In this document: one piece after another, positions 50,548 through 58,105 of the stretch
Numbering within the stretch: the stretch's first letter is position 1
How the letters are laid out: each line of letters begins with the position of its first letter
Assembly (NCBI RefSeq): GCF_022664455.2
Contig: NZ_JAKRKC020000002.1
Coordinates: 682,001-746,000, forward strand
DNA length: 64,000 nucleotides
Reading direction: 5' to 3'
Origin: Actinomadura luzonensis
GTDB taxonomy: Bacteria; Actinomycetota; Actinomycetes; Streptosporangiales; Streptosporangiaceae
Notes under the pieces: generated by a model
Database searches by the model: none
Told to the model about the DNA's origin: nothing
Seen by the model: only the letters and a program-made list of their open reading frames with translations
Program-made: the position numbers and the translations under genes

Positions 50548-51411
50548 ATGACCTCCCTCCTCCCCACCGGCACCGGCGCCGGTCGCCGGACGGCCGGGAC
50601 CGGCCTGTGGCTCGTCACCGGCCTCACCCTGATCCTGCTGCTGACCAGGAACCTCCTGCCGGGCGTGCTGTTCCCCGCGCTGCTGCTCGCGCAGACGGCG
50701 TTCACGTTCCTGCACGGCGCCCGCCGCTACGGCCCGCGCGCGATCCTGGTGTTCTACGCGGTCACACTGGTGGTCAGCAACGCCCTGGAGAACCTCAGCA
50801 TCTCCACCGGCTTCCCCTTCGGCCACTACCACTACACGCAGGGGCCGCAGCTCCTCCAGGTGCCGCTGATGATCGGCCCCGCCTACGCGGTCACCGGCTA
50901 CCTGGCCTGGACGGTCGCCACCCTCCTCGTCGGCGAGGTGCGCCCCGGCGCGGACCGGCTGACCACCGTCGGCACGCCGGTCGTCGCCTCCTTCGCCATG
51001 GTCGCCTGGGACCTGTCGATGGACCCCACCCTCGCCACCGTGCGGAAGATGTGGATCTGGGAGAACGGGGGCGGGTTCTTCGGCGTGCCCCTGGTCAACT
51101 TCCTCGGCTGGTCGCTGACGACGTACGCCTTCCTGCAGCTGTTCGCGCTGTACCTGCGCCGCCGCGGCCCGCGCGCCGAGCCGGGCCCCGCCTCCCCGGC
51201 CCAGCCCCTGGTGCTGTACGCGGGGACCGCGGCGACGTTCCTCCTCACGTACGTGACGGGCGAGCGCACCACCGTGACCGACGCCGCCGGGCACACCTGG
51301 CGCAGCGCCGACATCTACGAGACGTCGGCGCTGACCACGATCTACGGGATGCTCTTCATCGCCCTCCTCGCGGCGCTCGCCCTCGCCCGCCGCCGGGCCC
51401 GCCGCGAGTAG
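50548..51411 (+). CDS. Carotenoid biosynthesis protein (CruF-like hydratase family)
   Basis: A 287-residue membrane protein with seven or eight helices. FPFGHYHYTQGPQLLQVPLMIGPAY and MVAWDLSMDPTLA are the conserved blocks of the CruF/DUF422 family, whose characterised members hydrate the 1,2 double bond of carotenoids. No other carotenoid gene is in the window. ATG 50548 follows a GC-rich leader with no clear ribosome site, so the start is tentative. Confidence 0.85.
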   Translation: MTSLLPTGTGAGRRTAGTGLWLVTGLTLILLLTRNLLPGVLFPALLLAQTAFTFLHGARRYGPRAILVFYAVTLVVSNALENLSISTGFPFGHYHYTQGPQLLQVPLMIGPAYAVTGYLAWTVATLLVGEVRPGADRLTTVGTPVVASFAMVAWDLSMDPTLATVRKMWIWENGGGFFGVPLVNFLGWSLTTYAFLQLFALYLRRRGPRAEPGPASPAQPLVLYAGTAATFLLTYVTGERTTVTDAAGHTWRSADIYETSALTTIYGMLFIALLAALALARRRARRE

Positions 51412-51420
51412 CCGGGCCGC

Positions 51421-52248
51421 TCAGCCGGGCGCGGGCCGCTGGAGGAGAAGCTGCTCGCCGAGCGGCACCTCGGCGGCCGGCAGCCCGCCGGGACCGGCCG
51501 GCAGGCCCCGCAGGGTGACCGTCACGCCGGCGTCGGCCAGGCGCCGCAGCCGGGTCTGCGGCACGCGGCTGGTGAACCCCGCGGTCGCCAGGTCGATCAG
51601 CACGCCGGTGTCCGGCGGCAGGACGTCCAGGGCGAGCTGGAGCTGGCCGATGGCGAAGGAGTCGATCTGGCCCTCGATGCGCAGGTGCCCGGCCTCGGCG
51701 AACATGCGGTACTGCGGCGCCGGGCTGCCCGCCGAGGACAGCGGGTGGAACGTGGCCAGGTGCCGGAGCCGGTCCACGTCCGCCTGCTCCCGGTCGAACG
51801 CGCACAGGCCGGTCACCGGGTGCTCCGACATGAACCGGTCGGCCACGACCTCCCACCGCAGCCACGCCGCCAGCCGCTCCTCGTCGGCGACGAGCGGCGT
51901 GTTGTCGGCCGCCACCCTGATGCCGCTGTAGCCGTCGGCCTGCGCCTGCGCCAGTGCGGTGGCGAAGGTGGCGTGCTGGGCCGCCGCGTCCACCACGCCG
52001 GACGGCCCGTACACCTCGGCGATGCTCGCCACCCGCACGACGCCCGGGCCGAGCCGGTCGTCCAGCCGGGCCGCGACGTCCGCGCCGGGGTCGGCGCAGA
52101 CGTACATCAGCCGCTCGTTCCTGGCCGCCCCCTCGGCCAGGAACGGCTCCGCGAGCGCGGCGAAACCGTCAGGACCGGTGAACACCCACCCGATGTGGTC
52201 GTGCGGCTTCATCCGCAGACATTCGAGACGCGGGCCGTGACTACGCAT
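51421..52248 (-). CDS. MEDS-domain sensor with STAS-like C-terminal domain
   Basis: A 275-residue soluble protein. The N-terminal two thirds form a MEDS domain (HIGWVFTGPDGFAALAEPFLAEG, NERLMYVCADPG, GYSGIRVAADNT, VTGLCAFDREQ), and the last about 80 residues resemble a STAS anti-sigma-antagonist fold (HLRIEGQIDSFAIGQLQLAL, TGVLIDLATAGFTS). Such proteins are thought to pass signals to anti-sigma kinases in actinomycetes. A GAGG ribosome site precedes ATG 52248. It is convergent with the carotenoid gene. Confidence 0.88.
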   Translation of the reverse strand: MRSHGPRLECLRMKPHDHIGWVFTGPDGFAALAEPFLAEGAARNERLMYVCADPGADVAARLDDRLGPGVVRVASIAEVYGPSGVVDAAAQHATFATALAQAQADGYSGIRVAADNTPLVADEERLAAWLRWEVVADRFMSEHPVTGLCAFDREQADVDRLRHLATFHPLSSAGSPAPQYRMFAEAGHLRIEGQIDSFAIGQLQLALDVLPPDTGVLIDLATAGFTSRVPQTRLRRLADAGVTVTLRGLPAGPGGLPAAEVPLGEQLLLQRPAPG

Positions 52249-52321
52249 ATCAACCTCGCCCTCCGGATCCCTGGATCCAGCATCACATCGGGGGCCGGGC
52301 ACGCCCAGCCCTGTCGCCCGC

Positions 52322-53337
52322 CTACTGCTGCCAGACGGTGTAGGAGATGTCGAGCGGCGCGTTCTCGTCGCCGCGCGGCGGGATGGCGGCGATCCGGACG
52401 GCCACCACGTTGTGCTCGGCGGTGCGGGCGCAGGCCCACCCGCCGGCCTTCATGTCGGCCATCGCGACCTGCTGGTACTGGCGGGTCCTCAGCTCCGCCG
52501 CGCACGAGGCGGCGGTGGGCCGGCGCCGGACGGGCGCGATCGGCTCGGCCCCGCCGCCCGCGGTCCACAGCTCGCGGTACGGGCTGACGTACCACAGGTC
52601 GCTGCTCCCGGGCACGATCGTGCCGATCCTGCCGGTCTCGACGTCGAGGTAGTCCTGGTCCTTCAGCGAGGCCGTGCCCTCGTTCAGGACCTCGCCGGCG
52701 GCGGGGACGGCCGTCGCCGCGGGGGAGGACTGCGCGGCGGACGGCTGGGCGGAAGGCGTGCTGGACGGGGTGAACGGGGTGGACGGGGTGGGCGACGGGG
52801 CGGGGCGGGCGTCGTCGCCGCTGCGGTGCCGGCCGGCGGAGCCGCGCCGGCCGGTTCGGCGGCCTCGCCCCGCCACGGCTGGACGACCAGCGCCACGGCG
52901 GCGGCTCCGGCGACCACCACCGTCACCGCGGCGGCCACCAGCAGCGGACGCCGCCCACGCCCGGCCGCCGGGACGGTGCCCGAGGCCCAGGTCGTCTCCG
53001 CGGCCGGCTGCCGCGGCCCCGGCGCGGCGGCGCTCTCCAGGTACACGACCCGCGTCCAGGCGTCCTCCCAGGCCCGCAGGCCGGGCCCGGTGACGCCGCA
53101 GCCCTCGGCGAAGGTCAGCAGGAACGCCTTGCTCGGCCGCTTCTTGCCGGTCAGCACCTCCGACTGGGAGGCCGGCGCGAGCGGCGGCTTGTGGTGACGC
53201 CTGGCCCACCGCTGCAGGTCGCGGGTGGAGGGCCGGTCGGCGGCGGCGTGCAGCATGCGCAGCCGCTGCAGCAGGTCGTCCCAGGTCCGTACGCCGGCCA
53301 GGTCCAGGCCGTCCTCGCCGGAGGGCTGCTCGGCCAT
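52322..53337 (-). pseudogene. HTH membrane protein with extracytoplasmic domain, frameshifted
   Basis: The N-terminal frame gives a short helix-turn-helix-like domain (TWDDLLQRLRMLHAAADRPS, PPLAPASQSEVLTGKKRPSKAF) and a membrane helix (RRPLLVAAAVTVVVAGAAAVALVV). It then becomes an Arg/Pro run. The other frame takes up at ARPAPSPTPSTPFTP and encodes a linker and a beta-rich outer domain (LNEGTASLKDQDYLDVETGRIG to ISYTVWQQ). The shift is near 52796-52815 in a C/G run. Corrected, this is a one-pass actinobacterial signalling protein of about 335 residues with a DNA-binding or protein-binding cytoplasmic end. Confidence 0.72.
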
Positions 53338-53451
53338 CGGCCACCACCTCTCGACATCCTTCGATCGCCACGGTGAGCAACCGAAAGCATACGGACCGGT
53401 ACTTGATCGAACAGGGGAATCTCCTGGGATGGACGCGATGATGCGGATCCG

Positions 53452-53628
53452 TCACCGGCCGCGCACGGCGCGCACCAGATCCGCGACCGCGCCGATGATC
53501 TCGGCGCGGCGCGCGCCCGGCGTGCCCCGGACGGCGAGCAGGACGGTCAGGACGGCGGTGACCCCGGCGATCACGGTCAGGGCGATCACCGTCGCCGCGG
53601 CCACGGCGACCGGGTCGAGGGCGTTCAC
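53452..53628 (-). CDS. Small single-pass membrane protein
   Basis: A 58-residue protein with one long helix (AVAAATVIALTVIAGVTAVLTVLLAV) and a basic tail (RRAEIIGAVADLVRAVRGR). GTG 53628 has GGAGG about 9 bp upstream. It lies between two membrane signalling genes on the same strand. No family recognised. Confidence 0.5.
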   Translation of the reverse strand: MNALDPVAVAAATVIALTVIAGVTAVLTVLLAVRGTPGARRAEIIGAVADLVRAVRGR

Positions 53629-53810
53629 TTCGGCAGCCTCCGAGCGAGGGCGGGGGCGCCGGCCCGTCCGGCGCCCGATGCCTCGATGCAAGCGGCCGGC
53701 GCCGCTGTCCGGCCAGGCCGGCGAACGGACCGGAACAGGTCCGGCACGGCGGCGGACGGCGGCGGCACACCGGCGGCACACCGGCGAACGGCCCCGGACG
53801 GCGCGGCGGG

Positions 53811-55856
53811 TCAGTCCGTGCCGTGGTAGACCTTGGGGCCCGTCGCGTTGAACGCCGCCTTGGAGGCGTCCTTCACCCAGGGCCGCACGTTCGAGGAGCC
53901 GGCGCGGTTGGTGTAGATCGCCATGGTGTGCAGCAGGTAGCGGTGGGTGTAGCCGGTCCAGCCCCAGGTCTGGGCGCGGTTCCAGGTGGTGGTGTGGCAG
54001 AGGCCGGAGCCGGGGCCCTTCTTCGGGCAGACGATGCCCCAGGCGTCGGCGTAGGTGTCGTCGAGCCGGCCGTACGCGGTGGCGGCCCGGTCGTCGCTCT
54101 TCAGCGGGACGACCCACACCGACACCATGATCCGCTTGTTCGCCGACTTGGCCGGGTTGACGTACACGCCCTTGACCATCTTGCCGCACTTGGCCTTCCG
54201 CAGCGCGGCGCGGACCTCGGCGTCGTGGTAGCGGTCGGGGCACTTCTCCACGCCGCTCGCCTTCAGGTTGTAGCGCACGCCCTTGGCGCTGGTGAAGGAG
54301 GCGGGCAGCAGGGCCGACGGCGTGATCGGGGTCGGGTCGGTGTCCTGCCGGTCGAGGTCGGCGGCGTCGAACGGGGTCTCGGTCGGCTCCTCCGTCGTCG
54401 GCTCGTCGGAGGGCAGGCTGGGGGAGGGGAGGCCGGGGGAGAACGTCGGCACGGGCAGGGACGGCGGCGCGAACGTGGACGGGAAGGCGGGCGGTGAGAC
54501 GTCCGCGGTGCTCTCGCCGGCGGCCGTGACCGCGGTCAGCACGGCCCGCCCGGCCAGCACCGCCACCAGCACCACCGCCAGCCCGATCACCCCGGCCCCG
54601 ACCGCGAGCCCGATCATCGCCTCGCGCGACAGACCGGACCGCGGCGGCGGCGCGGCCGGAACGGGGAAGGGACCCCGCGTCCCTCCGAGCGGGGGCCCGG
54701 GGGGACGGGGCGGGGGCCCGGATGGATGGGGCGGGGGCCCGGATGGATGGGGCGGAGGCCCGGCGGGACGGGGTGAGGTCCCGGGACTGCCGGGAGGGTC
54801 ACCGGGGGCACCCGGAGCTCCGGGTGGGGGTGGGGGTGGTGGCGGTGGAGCGGGGGCGGGGGAGAGCGTCGCTGCAGTCTCCCGCAGCAGCGCGGCCCAC
54901 TGCTCCAGCCCAGGCCGCCGCTCCGGCGGCTCCTGGAGCGCGGCCGCCGCGAGGCCGGCGAGCGCCGGGCTGACGGCCGTCAGCCGCCCGGCGTCCGTGG
55001 CGGACCGGTCACGGGCGAGCACGCGGACGACCAGCAACGCGAACCGGTAGGCGTCGCCGGCCGGCGTGCCCTTCCCCTCCGCGCTCTCCTCCTCGGCGCT
55101 CTCCTCCTTCGCGCCGCTCTTCTCCGCGCCGCTCTTCTCCGCGCCGCTCTTCTCCGCGCGGCTCTCCTTCGCGCCGCTTTCCTCGTCCTTCGCGCCGCTT
55201 TCCTCGTCCTTCGCGCCGCTTTCCTCGTCCTTCGCGTCGGTGTCCTCGCCGGCGGGAGCCTGCTGATCGGGCGTCTTCACCTCGGGGAACACGTCGGCGC
55301 CGGCCAGTCGCATCGCGTCGCAGCCGATGAGGAAGCACTCGGGCGGCCCTTCGGTGGCGAACAGCACGTTCCCGGGCGACAGGTCCCGGGCGACGATGTC
55401 CATCGTGTGCAGGCGGGCGAGCGTGTCCGCCAGGTCGGCCAGCAGCAACAGCCGGTCCCGGTCGCCGGCGCCGCCGATGGGAGCGTCGAGCAGGAGCTCC
55501 ACCGTCGCCGGCCGCCGCTCGGCGCCGGGCGGCTCGCGCGGCTCGAAGGTGAACCGGCGAGGGATCGCCCGCATGAGGAAGCCGGTGACCGCGCCGTCGC
55601 TCTCCACCAGCTCGGCGGGCCAGGCGGCCTTGTCGCACAGCCAGGCCGCGTCCCAGCCGGGCAGGCGGCCGACCAGGCCGGCCATCGCGCCGAGGGCGGC
55701 GGCGTCGAGGCGGGGCCGGACGGACGGGTCGTACTCCTTGTAAGCGACGTCCCACTGTCCGTTGACGCGCCGGCCGGGCACCTCGTGCACCGTCCCGTGC
55801 CGGCCCTGGCCGAGCCGCCGGCCCAGGGTGAGCTCGGCGCGCTCCGCCCGGCTCAC
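53811..55856 (-). CDS. Kinase-like membrane protein with repeat insert and secreted domain
   Basis: A 681-residue protein. A kinase-like domain (1-330) keeps the glycine loop GRRLGQGRHGTVHE, Lys40 and ARDLSPGN (D158, N163). At the metal-binding motif it reads FLIGCDAMRL; as I recall, relatives usually have FLIDCD, so a catalytic Asp seems changed to G178. The next segment is an insert of GAKDEES and GAEKS repeats (about 205-262). A Pro-rich linker and one membrane helix (AMIGLAVGAGVIGLAVVLVAVLAG) follow, then a Pro/Thr-rich stalk and an extracellular C-terminal domain. No phosphatase or VWA gene lies beside it. Kinase activity is doubtful. Confidence 0.83.
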   Translation of the reverse strand: MSRAERAELTLGRRLGQGRHGTVHEVPGRRVNGQWDVAYKEYDPSVRPRLDAAALGAMAGLVGRLPGWDAAWLCDKAAWPAELVESDGAVTGFLMRAIPRRFTFEPREPPGAERRPATVELLLDAPIGGAGDRDRLLLLADLADTLARLHTMDIVARDLSPGNVLFATEGPPECFLIGCDAMRLAGADVFPEVKTPDQQAPAGEDTDAKDEESGAKDEESGAKDEESGAKESRAEKSGAEKSGAEKSGAKEESAEEESAEGKGTPAGDAYRFALLVVRVLARDRSATDAGRLTAVSPALAGLAAAALQEPPERRPGLEQWAALLRETAATLSPAPAPPPPPPPPPGAPGAPGDPPGSPGTSPRPAGPPPHPSGPPPHPSGPPPRPPGPPLGGTRGPFPVPAAPPPRSGLSREAMIGLAVGAGVIGLAVVLVAVLAGRAVLTAVTAAGESTADVSPPAFPSTFAPPSLPVPTFSPGLPSPSLPSDEPTTEEPTETPFDAADLDRQDTDPTPITPSALLPASFTSAKGVRYNLKASGVEKCPDRYHDAEVRAALRKAKCGKMVKGVYVNPAKSANKRIMVSVWVVPLKSDDRAATAYGRLDDTYADAWGIVCPKKGPGSGLCHTTTWNRAQTWGWTGYTHRYLLHTMAIYTNRAGSSNVRPWVKDASKAAFNATGPKVYHGTD
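55111..55233. repeat. In-frame tandem repeats in the kinase-like gene
   Basis: Three copies of a 15-bp unit (GCGCCGCTCTTCTCC) and three of a 21-bp unit encode GAEKS and GAKDEES in the protein. The insert is highly charged and probably disordered, and could vary in length between strains. Confidence 0.75.
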
Positions 55857-56088
55857 CGGGACCCGCTCCCCGGCCGGACGAGCGACGCCCGGTCACCGCC
55901 GCCGAGCGCGCCGGACGCGCCGAGCACGTCGAGAGTGTCGAGAGTGTCGCGTAAGCTCGCCTGCCGCTGTGCGCGGTGCACGTCCCGGTCCCTCCGCTCT
56001 CCCGTCTCGGCCGCCGTGCGTCGGCCGTCCTCCGGCTCCGTCCCTTCTCCGCCGACCCTAGCGTCCGCGCACGGAAGATCAAAGGCCC

Positions 56089-56880
56089 TCAGGCGGAGCC
56101 GCGCACGACCAGGGACGGCTCGAAGATGACCGAGGTCGGCGGGTGGTCCGGCCGCTCGATGTGGCGCAGCAGCAGCCGGGCCAGCTCGGCGGCCATGTCC
56201 TCGACGGGGTGGCGCACGGTGGTGAGCGGGGGGCGGCAGGCGGTGGCGGCGCTGCTGTCGTCGAAGCCGACCACGGCGACGTCGCCGGGCACCGTACGGC
56301 CGTGGTGCCGCAGCACGGCGAGCGCGTCCTGGAAGCCGGCCAGCCGCGCCTGCCCGGCCGGCACGTCCAGCGGGCCGGAGATCGTCACGAGGTCGTGCCG
56401 GCCCTGCGCGAGGAGGTGGTCGGCGGCGAGCTTGGCCCCGGCCCGGTGGTCGACGTCGACGTAGCTGATGGGGACCGGCCGGGCGGGCCGGGCGAACAGC
56501 ACGGCGGGCAGCCGCGCCTCGGCGAGCAGCGACGGCAGCGGGTCGTCGGCGTGCGTGGAGACCAGCACGGCCCCGTCGGCGTCGCCCTGCCGCAGGTGGG
56601 CGAGCACCTGGGCGCGGGTGTCCGCGGTCTCGGCCAGCATCAGCAGGGGGTGCACGCCGCGCGGCCGCAGGAAGCCGACGATGCCGCCGACGACGCGCCC
56701 GAAGAACGGGTCGGTGAGGACCTGGCCAGGGAAGCGGCCCGTCTCGTCCTCGTCGCCCGCGCCGGAGACGACCAGGGCGATGGTGCCGGTGCGGCGGGTG
56801 ACGAGCGAGCGGGCCGCCCGGTTGGGGACGTAGCCGGTGGCGGCGACGGCCTGCCGCGGGACGAACCTGGCGCGCGGCAC
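56089..56880 (-). CDS. LacI-family regulator lacking its DNA-binding domain
   Basis: A 263-residue frame that begins in the hinge region (AVAATGYVPNRAARSLVTRRTGTIALVVSG) and contains a whole effector domain (DADGAVLVSTHADDPLP, ISYVDVDHRAGAKLAADHL, GDVAVVGFDDSSAATACRPPLTT). The N-terminal helix-turn-helix of about 35-40 residues is absent. The bases that should encode it are instead the tail of a CBM32 protein on the other strand. The product, if made, could bind sugar but not DNA. It is a deletion remnant. Confidence 0.87.
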   Translation of the reverse strand: MPRARFVPRQAVAATGYVPNRAARSLVTRRTGTIALVVSGAGDEDETGRFPGQVLTDPFFGRVVGGIVGFLRPRGVHPLLMLAETADTRAQVLAHLRQGDADGAVLVSTHADDPLPSLLAEARLPAVLFARPARPVPISYVDVDHRAGAKLAADHLLAQGRHDLVTISGPLDVPAGQARLAGFQDALAVLRHHGRTVPGDVAVVGFDDSSAATACRPPLTTVRHPVEDMAAELARLLLRHIERPDHPPTSVIFEPSLVVRGSA

Positions 56881-56923
56881 GGCGTACGGCTACTCGCTGT
56901 GGGAGTTCGGCGTCTACGGTTAG
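56861..56923 (+). pseudogene. C-terminal tail of an F5/8-type (CBM32) protein
   Basis: The last residues read RGTAYGYSLWEFGVYG and then stop. This is the standard end of a discoidin/F5-8C carbohydrate-binding module attached to glycosidases. Nothing upstream continues the domain; that side is the LacI gene on the other strand. It is a fragment left by a deletion. Confidence 0.72.
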
Positions 56924-57087
56924 CGCGCAAAATTTCATTCGTCAGTCATTGATGAAGACAACTTTCAGGGATATCTTCATGATCTCGTTACCCGGCGACG
57001 CCCCGCCGGGGACGCGATCGGCACCAGCGGAACTGCGCGTCTGACCGTATCTCCCCCCGTACGCACGCACCGTTCAGAGAGGTGAGC

Positions 57088-58002
57088 ATGCCGAGCATCG
57101 GCGAGCCGACCTGGCCGAAGACCCTGAAGACCGCGATGACCGCCGTGCTGTTCGCGCTGCCCGCGGCCCTGCTCCCGCAGCAGGCCGCCCTGGCGCGGCA
57201 GCAGGACGGCGCGGCCCTCGCCGTGACCCACAAGAGCCCCTTCAACTGCGGCAAGACCTTCTACGCCAACAACTGGTTACCCGACCACAACCCGTCCGGC
57301 TCCATCGACTGGCAGGACTACGGCGGCGACGACGTCAACGGCGAGACCGTCCGCGCCACCGCCGCCGGCACCGCCTACTTCTACGACGCGGGCAGCACCA
57401 GCTACGGCAAGTGGATCGAGATCCGGCACAGCGACGGCACCCGCACCCGCTACGCCCACCTGGCCAGCATGGTCAGGGCGGCCGGCGGCTCGATGAGCGT
57501 CAGCCAGGGCACCACGATCGGCACCGTCGGCTCGACCGGCGGCTCCACCGCCCCCCACCTGCACTACGAGCAGCGCACCTCCACCGGCGCGATGGACACC
57601 AGCCCCACCGTGGACGGCGTGACCGTCGCCCTCGGCCAGAAGAAGGCCGTCACCAGCACCAACGGCTGCGGCGGCAGCGGCAACCCCTACACCGCGGAGG
57701 AGGTCTGCGGCAGCGGCTACGCGGTCATCGACTCGGCCGCGCTCACCGGCGGGCGCACGTACCTGCTCTACAACTCGGGCAACGGCTACAACTGCGTCGT
57801 GACGCTGAAGAGCACGAACCTCGGCTCGGCGTCCGCGGTCTCGGCCTTCCTGGAGCCGCAGGGCGAGAGCAGGACGACCGACTCGGGCAGCTACGCCTAC
57901 TACGCCGGCCCGGTCCGGCGCGACGCGGCCGGCCAGTGCGTCAGGTGGGGCGGCTCCGTCGGCAGCAGCTCCTACACCAGCGGCTTCGAGCACTGCGGCT
58001 GA
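57088..58002 (+). CDS. Secreted M23 (LytM-type) metallopeptidase
   Basis: A 304-residue secreted protein with signal peptide (TAMTAVLFALPAALLPQQAALA). The M23 zinc site is present: H and D in PDHNPSGSIDW, then YAHLASM, and HLH in APHLHYEQR. It should cut peptidoglycan cross-bridges outside the cell. The C-terminal 120 residues form a small extra domain with three cysteine-bearing segments (EEVCGSGYAVID, YNCVV, GFEHCG). ATG 57088 has GAGAGG 6 bp upstream; a GTG at 57082 adds two residues. A strong terminator follows. Confidence 0.88.
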   Translation: MPSIGEPTWPKTLKTAMTAVLFALPAALLPQQAALARQQDGAALAVTHKSPFNCGKTFYANNWLPDHNPSGSIDWQDYGGDDVNGETVRATAAGTAYFYDAGSTSYGKWIEIRHSDGTRTRYAHLASMVRAAGGSMSVSQGTTIGTVGSTGGSTAPHLHYEQRTSTGAMDTSPTVDGVTVALGQKKAVTSTNGCGGSGNPYTAEEVCGSGYAVIDSAALTGGRTYLLYNSGNGYNCVVTLKSTNLGSASAVSAFLEPQGESRTTDSGSYAYYAGPVRRDAAGQCVRWGGSVGSSSYTSGFEHCG

Positions 58003-58017
58003 GCCCGCGCCCGTCCC

Positions 58018-58048
58018 CCGTCCCGTGCGGCACCGGCGCACGGGACGG
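58018..58048. terminator. Terminator between M23 and DUF2264 genes
   Basis: CCGTCCCGTGCG pairs perfectly with CGCACGGGACGG over a 7-nt loop (12-bp stem) between two convergent genes. Confidence 0.8.
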
Positions 58049-58105
58049 GCGGCCGGTCACGACCCCGCCCGCCCTCTCTTGTCCACGCACCTCACCCCTG
58101 GCGTC

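Noticed and set aside
56924..57087. The M23 peptidase leader considered as a ydaO-type cyclic-di-AMP riboswitch, since such genes are often under it.
   Set aside because: I could not find the conserved riboswitch core; only a 7-bp inverted repeat (ATGAAGA / TCTTCAT) is present.
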